From: Chitinophagaceae bacterium
Lineage (GTDB): Bacteria > Bacteroidota > Bacteroidia > Chitinophagales > Chitinophagaceae
Reading direction: 5' to 3'
DNA: 5,519 nucleotides
Assembly: GCA_009996555.1 (NCBI GenBank)
Contig: JAACZX010000176.1
Coordinates: 1 to 5,519, forward strand
The notes under the pieces were generated by a model that saw nothing but the letters and a program-made list of their open reading frames with translations, ran no database searches and was not told the origin of the DNA. Positions within the stretch are counted from its first letter, which is position 1, and the number at the start of each line of letters is the position of its first letter. The position numbers and the translations under genes are program-made. This document shows, piece by piece, positions 1-5,519 of the stretch.

Positions 1-838
1 AACTGAGCACATTGTAAGTAACAAAAGAAAGCTTCTCTTCATTCAGCTCAATCAGGATTGTATTGCTGCCAATGATGACCTCGTTTACATAAAACTGAAG
101 AGGTGCACGGTAAACAATTTCGGCATCGCCCGGCATAAACTTAATACCCCGTTCAACTTCCAGTTCAATATGATCGAGGCATTTTTGAAAAGAGTCCAGC
201 ACAATGTTCAGCTCTTCGGGGTTTTTAAAATAACCACCTTCTTTGTAATACCTCACCTGGCTTAGTGTACTGTTGATGCTTTCTGCATTCCACAGTTCAA
301 GTGATGGTATTTTGTTGTATTCACGGATGATCTCCTGACCAAGCTTAAAACATTCATCCATTGGATACTCATTAAGCGAAAACAATTTGTTCTTATACTC
401 TGGAAGATCTTTAATTGTTTTACTCCAGAAGAATGTTTTAAACGAAGCGATTTCGGGGAAAAGATAGAAATGAAAAAAAGTAATGTCTTTACAGAAATAA
501 AGCATCCGTTTATTGCTGAATGTGTTGAAATACTTCATGTATTGCAACATGGCGTTCAGGTATTCTTCAAATGAAATGTTATCAGCATTGATCTCCGGTG
601 CCCGGAACACCACCAGTTCATTCTGCAATTGCAATACCTGGTCAAGTGATATTTTAAAATGTTCACTCAACGTTTTTAGTTCCGATAAGGAAATCTCCTT
701 CTCCCCCCTGATGCGACGGTAAGCACTGTCGTTACTGATATTCAGCAGGTCGGCCACCTGATCAACTAAGGATATATGAGAAGGCAACGATGTTTTGATG
801 TACTGGAATAACAGTACCTGTGGATGACTCGTATCCAT
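1..838 (-). CDS. Helix-turn-helix transcriptional regulator (3' end beyond window)
   Basis: Reading leftward from an ATG at 838-836, the frame stays open for 279 codons to the window edge, so the C-terminus is missing. An in-frame stop at 868-866 closes the frame upstream; the only other start in between is a TTG at 865-863. Residues about 20-70 look like an Xre/BetR-type DNA-binding domain: a helix around LVDQVADLLNIS, a recognition helix around NDSAYRRIRGEKEIS, and a third helix ending LDQVL. The rest (about 75-279) is rich in aromatic and charged residues and has no signal peptide or membrane segment. Its GSNTILIELNE stretch near 257-267 suggests a mixed alpha/beta sensing or dimerisation part. 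I recognise the general architecture from Bacteroidota regulators, but neither ligand nor targets. It is transcribed away from the barrel and receptor genes, so control of itself and of them is plausible but inferred. No enzymatic motif was seen. Confidence 0.85.
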   Translation of the reverse strand, partial: MDTSHPQVLLFQYIKTSLPSHISLVDQVADLLNISNDSAYRRIRGEKEISLSELKTLSEHFKISLDQVLQLQNELVVFRAPEINADNISFEEYLNAMLQYMKYFNTFSNKRMLYFCKDITFFHFYLFPEIASFKTFFWSKTIKDLPEYKNKLFSLNEYPMDECFKLGQEIIREYNKIPSLELWNAESINSTLSQVRYYKEGGYFKNPEELNIVLDSFQKCLDHIELEVERGIKFMPGDAEIVYRAPLQFYVNEVIIGSNTILIELNEEKLSFVTYNVLS

Positions 839-856
839 ACGTTCTGGTTTTGGGCT

Positions 857-890
857 TTTCTGCAACTATGAATGATCTGTTTTGCAGAAA
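857..890. promoter_or_regulatory. Perfect 9-bp inverted repeat, candidate operator of the divergent regulator
   Basis: TTTCTGCAA at 857-865 is the exact reverse complement of TTGCAGAAA at 882-890, with a 16-bp spacer. The centres of the two arms lie 25 bp apart. The repeat sits 19 bases upstream of the regulator's start codon, inside the divergent intergenic region, which is where an autoregulatory dimer site would be expected. It could instead form a hairpin in the regulator's 5' leader. The repeat is seen directly; its role is inferred. Confidence 0.45.
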
Positions 891-903
891 CTAATTATTC
901 CCT

Positions 904-934
904 TTAAGGTAGACAGATTTTTTGCAAACCACAA
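904..934 (-). promoter_or_regulatory. Possible Bacteroidota-type promoter for the regulator
   Basis: On the minus strand, TTG (934-932) is followed after exactly 20 bases by TACCTTAA (911-904). The spacing fits the Bacteroidota sigma-70 pattern (TTTG, about 20 bases, TAnnTTTG), but the -7 element matches only in its TAnnTT part. Transcription would start near 897 and place the 857-890 inverted repeat just inside the transcript. The match is weak and could be chance in AT-rich DNA. Confidence 0.22.
921..928. promoter_or_regulatory. TTTGCAAA palindrome, possible third operator half-site cluster
   Basis: This is a perfect 8-bp palindrome that contains the same TTGCA core as the arms at 857-865 and 882-890. 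It lies within the spacer of the weak minus-strand promoter candidate and about 150 bases upstream of the barrel gene. An 8-bp palindrome is common by chance; only the shared core and the position make it worth recording. Confidence 0.25.
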
Positions 935-1006
935 TACCTATTTTGGACCAGTCGTACCCTTTTGCGGTATACATACCAATTCAGGTTTATCTGTCGTGCT
1001 CAGCAA

Positions 1007-1038
1007 TTAGGATTCGCTTTGAGGTGAAAGTAGGTTTG
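1007..1038 (+). promoter_or_regulatory. Candidate promoter of the barrel gene (TAGGTTTG -7 element)
   Basis: TAGGTTTG at 1031-1038 is an exact match to the Bacteroidota -7 consensus TAnnTTTG. Twenty bases upstream, TTAG at 1007-1010 is a near match to the -33 TTTG. Predicted transcription start is around 1045, giving a leader of about 35-40 bases before the ATG at 1081. Because this promoter lies downstream of 922, it also argues against the longer upstream start for that frame. Confidence 0.42.
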
Positions 1039-1080
1039 TACTGTCAACTGATACATTCGCTAATTACTAAAACCAGAAAC

Positions 1081-1566
1081 ATGAAAAAGTTACTTACAAC
1101 AGGTGCAGCTTGTATTTTGTTTTGCATTTTCTCTTTTGCGCAGGCACCTCAACTGTTTGCAGAATTAGGAGGCCCAAGTGTAGCCGGGATAAATTTTGAC
1201 AGCCGTTTCTCAAAAAAACAAAACGGTATAGGCGGAAGAGTTGGTATTGGCGGCTTCACTATTGATAAAACAGGAATACTCTTCGTTCCTGTAGGTGTTA
1301 ATTACCTGATCGGAAAACCTGAATCAAAAAACTATTTTGAATTAGGATTAAATGTTACTTATGTAAGTGCATTTGACAATGGACAGGAAGCAGACACCGA
1401 CAACAATCTTGCTGACACCTGGGGATCTTTCACATTCGGCTATCGTTATCAACCACAAGAGCAGGGTGTCACTTTCAGGGTAAGTGTTAACCCGTTTTTT
1501 GCTTTTAAAAACAGCGTATTCTGGCCTTTCTACGGAGGTGTTTCCGTTGGCTATAAGTTTAAGTAG
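1081..1566 (+). CDS. Small secreted beta-barrel protein, probably outer membrane
   Basis: The protein has 161 residues and begins MKKLLTTGAACILFCIFSFA, a textbook Sec signal peptide with cleavage likely after SFA or SFAQA. The mature part, about 140 residues, is a run of alternating aromatic and small residues that can be read as seven or eight strands, for example around residues 65-77, 85-97, 113-123, 130-142 and 150-160. It ends VGYKFK, close to the aromatic-ended last strand of outer-membrane barrels. The frame is open back to an ATG at 922, but those 53 extra residues would bury the signal peptide, so the ATG at 1081 is chosen. No Shine-Dalgarno sequence is visible, which is normal in this phylum. 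The size fits small OmpA/OmpW-like barrels, but I cannot assign a family or ligand. The receptor gene follows 89 bases downstream on the same strand, so co-transcription is possible. Confidence 0.82.
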   Translation: MKKLLTTGAACILFCIFSFAQAPQLFAELGGPSVAGINFDSRFSKKQNGIGGRVGIGGFTIDKTGILFVPVGVNYLIGKPESKNYFELGLNVTYVSAFDNGQEADTDNNLADTWGSFTFGYRYQPQEQGVTFRVSVNPFFAFKNSVFWPFYGGVSVGYKFK

Positions 1567-1655
1567 TTAATTATTAGTTCTAACTTATAGCAGATGATCC
1601 GCTCTGTGCAAACCTTCTGACCTGCACCATCAATCACCACCAAAAATCAGCAAGT

Positions 1656-3983
1656 ATGCTTCTATCCTTTTTATACGTCTGCACAAAATCAAAAGCACAA
1701 CAGCAACCCACCCAATCAATTCGTGGCCGTGTTGTAGATGCTGAATCGCAATCGCCCATAAAAGGCGCAACAGTCAGTGTTGCTGAAACACAATTTTCAA
1801 CTGTTACCGACACCGCAGGTTATTTCCTGTTGAAGCAGGTTCCTGTAGGTCGTGTGCGGGTGCAGGTTAGTTTTGTAGGTTATCAACTATACCTCACCGA
1901 TCAGTTTATTCTTAATTCGGCCAAGGAACCCGATCTGCAAATAACATTGTCGGAAGAAAAGAAAAGCCTTGGGCAAATCACCATCACCGGCATACGAAAT
2001 CCGAAACGACCGGTTAATGCCTATGCTCTTACCAGCGGCCGTTCTTTCTCATCAGAAGAAACGCAACGCTTTGCTGCAAGTGCCAACGATCCGGGTCGTA
2101 TGGCAATGGGTTTCCCGGGTGTACAACCAAGCCGTGACAGCCGCAATGATATTGTGATACGTGGTAACAATCCATTGGGTATGAACTGGCGGCTGGAAGG
2201 ACTTGATATTCCCAACCCCAATCATTTTGCACGCAAGGGCAGCAGTGGCGGAGGCATCACCATTTTTAGTTTGAGTGTGCTGGATAATTCTGATTTCTAT
2301 ACCGGTGCTTTGGCTGCAGAGTATGGCGATGTGTTAAGCGGTGCATTTGATGTACACTTCAGAAAAGGGAATCAGCAAAAAGCAGAACATACATTCAAGG
2401 CAGGTATGATAGGCCTTGAGTTTGCAACCGAAGGTCCGATTCAAAAAGGAAGAAGTTCCTACCTCATCAACTACCGCTATTCGTTTCTTGACATCCTGAA
2501 TGCATTTGGTTTACACCTGGTAGATGAACGTGAACGGAACAAGTTTACCGATGTATCATTCAATGTTGCATTCAACAATAAAAAGAATACGGTGCAAACA
2601 AATATTTGGGGAATGGGTGGCTACAGCAAAGAAACTTTTCTTGCGGTTGAAGACACTGCACAATGGAAACAATACGATGATTATGCTGTGTATGACAGCC
2701 GCACATGGATGGGTGCTGCCGGCATTGGCAACACTGTAAAACTCAACAGCAAATCATTTCTTAAAACATCTGTTGCTGTGATGGGTCAAAAAATCACCTG
2801 GGTTGATGACACATTAACAACACGACAGCTTGCTACAAAAGTGAATGATGAACTCTATAAAAACAACCGTGTTTCAGCAGCTATCAGTTACTCATTAAAG
2901 ATGAATGATGTGCTGAACATGAAAACAGGTGTTTATGCAAACTTCCTCAACTATACGTTTAATAAAGGTGAATGGAATTATGGCAGCAACAGTTACAAGC
3001 CAAATGTGATCATGGGTGAAGGCAATACAATGCTGCTGCAACCTTACATTCAGTTTGGACTGAAACCAACAAGCCGGCTGATCATTAACCCCGGTGTGCA
3101 TACCATGTACTTTGCATTGAACAAACAGTTTGTTGCTGATCCACGCCTGTCAGTACAATATCGTTTTTCAGCAAAGAGTAATCTTACTGCGGCGTATGGA
3201 TTGCACAGCAAAACACTGCCGCTTGGTTCTTACTTCTATCAATCGGGAAATATGTTCCCAAACAAGGAGCTGAAGATGATGCGTTCGCATCACTACATAC
3301 TTGCATACGATCAGCTGCTGGGCAACAGGTGGCGTTTTCATGCAGAAGTGTATCATCAGCGTTTGTTCCAGATACCGGTTGTGAATGATGTGAACCGCAC
3401 ATACTGGTTGCTGAATGAAATTGAAGGTTATGCAAACGAAGCACTGGTAAGCAAAGGCACCGGTACCAATACAGGTATTGATCTGTCGCTGGAAAAATTC
3501 TTTTCAAAGGGATTGTTCATGATCCTTTCTTTCTCTGCATTCGATTCAAAATATTCACCACTTAATGGAAAAACATACAATACAAGGTTCAACTCACACA
3601 CGAGTGGTTCATGGGTTGGTGCCAAAGAATGGAAACTGAAAAAGAATAAAGTGCTGCAGGCAGGCTGGAAAATGTTATACAATGGAGGAGTGCCCCTCTC
3701 CCCTCTTGCTGCAGTACAAAACGGAAGTACAAGACAGCCTGTGCTGGATGAAACAAATCCTTATTCTGTTTTTATTCGTCCTTACTGGCGTACCGATGGC
3801 CGTATATCGTTGCGTAAAGACAAAAAGAAGATCAGCTGGCAACTGGCACTTGATATTCAAAACATGTTTGCACAGGAAAATATGGATGGACTCAGCAGAA
3901 GATATGATCCATCAACCAACAAATGGACATTTAAAACACAGTCAGGTATCGTTCCGGTGTTGAGTTACCAAATTGATTTTTAG
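1656..3983 (+). CDS. TonB-dependent outer-membrane receptor with carboxypeptidase-regulatory-like domain
   Basis: This 775-residue receptor should import an unidentified substrate across the outer membrane using TonB-ExbBD energy. Residues 1-14 look like a short signal peptide ending SKA before QQQ. Residues 22-98 form a carboxypeptidase D regulatory-like beta-sandwich (IRGRVVDAESQSPIKGATV, then DTAGYFLLKQVPVG and VSFVGYQ). The plug spans about 125-238, with VIRGNNPLGMNWRLEGLDIP at 167-186, the NPNHF motif and an NSDFYTG...AEYGDVLSGAFDV segment, a pattern familiar from Bacteroidota receptors. The rest is a 22-strand-type barrel ending LSYQIDF with the expected terminal phenylalanine. It is shorter than SusC (about 1000 residues) and no SusD gene follows, so it is probably not a SusCD glycan transporter. 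No other ATG exists upstream in frame before the stop at 1581-1583. The signal peptide is oddly short and lacks an early lysine or arginine. Receptor identity is secure; substrate unknown. Confidence 0.95.
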   Translation: MLLSFLYVCTKSKAQQQPTQSIRGRVVDAESQSPIKGATVSVAETQFSTVTDTAGYFLLKQVPVGRVRVQVSFVGYQLYLTDQFILNSAKEPDLQITLSEEKKSLGQITITGIRNPKRPVNAYALTSGRSFSSEETQRFAASANDPGRMAMGFPGVQPSRDSRNDIVIRGNNPLGMNWRLEGLDIPNPNHFARKGSSGGGITIFSLSVLDNSDFYTGALAAEYGDVLSGAFDVHFRKGNQQKAEHTFKAGMIGLEFATEGPIQKGRSSYLINYRYSFLDILNAFGLHLVDERERNKFTDVSFNVAFNNKKNTVQTNIWGMGGYSKETFLAVEDTAQWKQYDDYAVYDSRTWMGAAGIGNTVKLNSKSFLKTSVAVMGQKITWVDDTLTTRQLATKVNDELYKNNRVSAAISYSLKMNDVLNMKTGVYANFLNYTFNKGEWNYGSNSYKPNVIMGEGNTMLLQPYIQFGLKPTSRLIINPGVHTMYFALNKQFVADPRLSVQYRFSAKSNLTAAYGLHSKTLPLGSYFYQSGNMFPNKELKMMRSHHYILAYDQLLGNRWRFHAEVYHQRLFQIPVVNDVNRTYWLLNEIEGYANEALVSKGTGTNTGIDLSLEKFFSKGLFMILSFSAFDSKYSPLNGKTYNTRFNSHTSGSWVGAKEWKLKKNKVLQAGWKMLYNGGVPLSPLAAVQNGSTRQPVLDETNPYSVFIRPYWRTDGRISLRKDKKKISWQLALDIQNMFAQENMDGLSRRYDPSTNKWTFKTQSGIVPVLSYQIDF

Positions 3984-4021
3984 CGAAGACAAAACAACAA
4001 TCTCCTTCATTTTAAAACAGA

Positions 4022-4070
4022 GCAACAGTACATGTGTCTTGTAAAGACACGGAGCATGCTGTTGCATTTT
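4022..4070 (+). terminator. Strong hairpin with T-run; probable terminator or small palindromic repeat
   Basis: GCAACAG (4022-4028) pairs with CTGTTGC (4059-4065). CATG (4031-4034) can pair with CATG (4055-4058), leaving TA bulged. Inside lies a tight hairpin, TGTCTT (4035-4040) with AAGACA (4044-4049) around a GTA loop. The structure is followed by ATTTT (4066-4070) and preceded by AAAA at 4014-4017, the layout of a bidirectional intrinsic terminator. It begins 38 bases after the receptor stop codon and ends 20 bases before the next start. The T-run is short, so it may be a leader structure or a decayed intergenic repeat instead. Confidence 0.55.
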
Positions 4071-4090
4071 ATTACCCAAATCATAACTAT

Positions 4091-5089
4091 ATGCGAATAC
4101 TTATTACAGGTGCTACAGGTTTACTCGGAAGCAATCTGGTACGTTTACTGGTAGAGCGGGGTTATCCCGTTGGTGTTTTTATTCATACAAGATCGTACAC
4201 AAAAACACTGCAGGATCTGCCCATCAAAAAACATTTTGGCGATATACTCGATCCGGAATCGGTAGAAGCTGCAGTGCAGGAATATGATGTGGTGATACAT
4301 GCAGCTGCCATTACAGAATACTGGCCTTCAAGATCCTCTAAAATACGGGAAGTAAATATTGAGGGTACAAGAAATGTAGTAGATGCGGTAAAGAAATTTA
4401 GCATTCAACGACTCATCTACATTGGTTCAGGCAGTTCATGTAATGCGCCTGGCAATAAAAAACAAATTCACCGCTTACCATTTGCAGGTGCAAAATATGG
4501 TCTTGATTATGTAGACTCAAAATACATTGCGTTGCAACTGGTATTAAACAAAGTACAGCAGGAAGGTTTACCTGCATTAGCAATACTTCCAACATTCATG
4601 ATCGGGCCATACGATTCACTACCATCATCAGGAAAACTGATACTTGCATTGGCAAAGAAGAAGCTGAAATTTTATACCGGCGGGGGAAGAAATTTTGTAC
4701 ACGTAAGAGATGTGGCAACCGCCATTGCCAACAGTATTGAAAAAGGTCATGTAGGCAAATACTATGTAGCAGGAAATGAAAATCTGACTTACCGTGAGTT
4801 TTTCGATAAGGTTACAAATGTGGTGGGCGTACAACCTCCGCCTTATAAACTCTCGAACAACATCATCCAGCTTGCCGGCTTTTTAAGTGGCTTGAAAGGA
4901 GAATTGATGGGCACAAAACCACTCCTTAGCTATCCAACAGCAAAAATTGCCTGCGATAAACTGTATGTTGATTGCTCTGATGCCATTGAAGAATTAGGTA
5001 TGCCGCAAACGCCTGTTGAAACTGCAATTAAAGAATGTTACGACTGGATCAGCAATAACCAACATCTCATTCAAAACCTTTCCTTTTAA
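4091..5089 (+). CDS. Extended SDR: NAD(P)-dependent epimerase/dehydratase or reductase
   Basis: This 332-residue cytoplasmic enzyme has an N-terminal Rossmann fold. The nucleotide-binding motif TGATGLLG is at 6-13, an acidic GDILD is at 50-54, HAAA at 70-73 and VNIEGTRNV at 88-96. The catalytic pair reads YVDSK (Tyr140, Lys144), and Ser113 in the IGSGS stretch is the likely third catalytic residue. NFVHVRDVATAI at 201-212 is the conserved substrate-domain segment of the extended SDR class. Overall it resembles the dihydroflavonol-reductase / 3-beta-hydroxysteroid-dehydrogenase / sugar-epimerase branch, but the substrate cannot be told from sequence. Arg34 in the HTRS segment after the second strand may favour NADP, which is inference. 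The frame extends to an ATG at 4034, which lies inside the hairpin and would add 19 residues before the Rossmann strand; MRILITGATG at 4091 is the natural start. The next SDR begins one base after the stop. Confidence 0.93.
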   Translation: MRILITGATGLLGSNLVRLLVERGYPVGVFIHTRSYTKTLQDLPIKKHFGDILDPESVEAAVQEYDVVIHAAAITEYWPSRSSKIREVNIEGTRNVVDAVKKFSIQRLIYIGSGSSCNAPGNKKQIHRLPFAGAKYGLDYVDSKYIALQLVLNKVQQEGLPALAILPTFMIGPYDSLPSSGKLILALAKKKLKFYTGGGRNFVHVRDVATAIANSIEKGHVGKYYVAGNENLTYREFFDKVTNVVGVQPPPYKLSNNIIQLAGFLSGLKGELMGTKPLLSYPTAKIACDKLYVDCSDAIEELGMPQTPVETAIKECYDWISNNQHLIQNLSF

Positions 5090-5090
5090 T

Positions 5091-5519
5091 ATGGTTTATA
5101 ACTGGAAAGAAAAAGTAGTACTCATTACCGGCTCCGGCAGCGGCATTGGCTGGCAGCTTGCAAAACTTCTTGCTGGTAAAGGCGCATACGTTGTATTGAA
5201 CGGCAGAAACAACAAACGCTTAACTGAAAAAGAAAACCAATTGCTGGAGCTTGGTTACAAGGCATCTTCTTTTTGTGCAGACATTTCTACTGTTGAAAAC
5301 TGTATTGCGTTGATTCAACATTGCCAACACACATTTGGCAAATTAGATGTACTGATCAACAATGCAGCTTTATCCGCAGCAGGAACAACAGTAGAGCAAA
5401 TAAGTCCGGTTGTTTTTACCCAACTGGTACAGGTAAACTTTCTTGGTGCTGTGTACACAACACAGGCTGCACTACCCTTATTAAAGCAATCAAAAGGAAG
5501 TATTCTTTTTATCAGCAGT
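5091..5519 (+). CDS. Classical short-chain dehydrogenase/reductase (3' end beyond window)
   Basis: The frame opens at an ATG two bases after the last base of the upstream SDR (a one-base gap) and is open for 143 codons to the window edge. The spacing points to co-transcription and probable translational coupling. Visible classical SDR landmarks are the cofactor motif TGSGSGIG at 13-20, an acidic position in CADIS (Asp64), NNAA at 90-93 in place of the usual NNAG, and the active-site Asn116 in VNFLG. The window stops at ISS (141-143), whose last serine is the expected catalytic serine; the YxxxK motif lies beyond it. Asn38-Gly-Arg40 after the second strand fits NADP binding, as in FabG-like enzymes. 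Classical SDRs are usually about 250 residues, so some 100 residues are missing. The likely role is oxidation or reduction of a carbonyl/hydroxyl in the same pathway as the preceding enzyme; the substrate is unknown. Confidence 0.92.
   Translation, partial: MVYNWKEKVVLITGSGSGIGWQLAKLLAGKGAYVVLNGRNNKRLTEKENQLLELGYKASSFCADISTVENCIALIQHCQHTFGKLDVLINNAALSAAGTTVEQISPVVFTQLVQVNFLGAVYTTQAALPLLKQSKGSILFISS

Noticed and set aside
513..722. Plus-strand 69-codon open frame opposite the regulator
   Set aside because: It lies fully antisense to the regulator and its translation is low-complexity serine/asparagine-rich with no recognisable features.
922..1080. N-terminal extension of the barrel protein from an ATG at 922
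   Set aside because: It would place 53 residues before a clear signal peptide and would run through the candidate promoter at 1007-1038.
1565..1585. Short inverted repeat AGTTA/TAACT after the barrel gene as a terminator
   Set aside because: The stem is only five AT-rich base pairs and no T-run follows, so it would not terminate reliably.
1656..1700. Receptor as a lipoprotein because of the Cys at residue 9
   Set aside because: LYVC does not fit a lipobox, and TonB-dependent receptors are integral barrels, not lipoproteins.
3184..3682. Minus-strand open frames of 107 and 84 codons inside the receptor gene
   Set aside because: They are antisense to a well-supported receptor, have no family-like motifs and overlap each other; they are by-products of the coding frame.
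1656..3983. Receptor as SusC of a glycan-utilisation locus
   Set aside because: It is about 200 residues shorter than SusC and is followed by an SDR operon with no SusD-like gene.
4034..4090. Longer start for the extended SDR at 4034
   Set aside because: The ATG lies inside the hairpin stem and adds 19 residues before a Rossmann strand that normally begins the protein.

Overview
The window looks like an ordinary chromosomal stretch from a member of the Bacteroidota, most likely a Chitinophagaceae-like genus. This rests on four signs: a TonB-dependent receptor with the N-terminal carboxypeptidase-regulatory-like domain typical of that phylum, a small secreted beta-barrel protein, gene starts without a recognisable Shine-Dalgarno sequence, and one good match to the Bacteroidota -7 element (TAnnTTTG). 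The genus is a guess. Two of the five genes run off the window edges.

Layout. Positions 1-838 (minus strand) hold a helix-turn-helix regulator whose C-terminus lies beyond base 1. Positions 839-1080 are a divergent control region with a perfect 9-bp inverted repeat, an 8-bp palindrome sharing its TTGCA core, and candidate promoters facing each way. Positions 1081-1566 (plus) encode a 161-residue secreted beta-barrel protein. Positions 1656-3983 (plus) encode a 775-residue TonB-dependent outer-membrane receptor. Positions 3984-4090 are intergenic and carry a strong hairpin followed by a T-run, a probable terminator or small palindromic repeat. Positions 4091-5089 encode an extended short-chain dehydrogenase/reductase (SDR), followed after one base by a classical SDR at 5091 that continues past the right edge.

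How the parts may work together. The small barrel and the receptor could form one envelope unit, with the divergent regulator a candidate controller of itself and of them. No SusD-like partner is present, so this is not a complete SusCD glycan-uptake pair, and the receptor's substrate cannot be read from sequence. The two SDR genes are almost certainly co-transcribed and probably act in one cytoplasmic redox pathway, separated from the receptor by the hairpin. I found no RNA gene, CRISPR array, insertion sequence or clearly undescribed system. The most interesting signals are the operator-like repeats at 857-928, the hairpin at 4022-4070 and the unusual N-terminus of the receptor.
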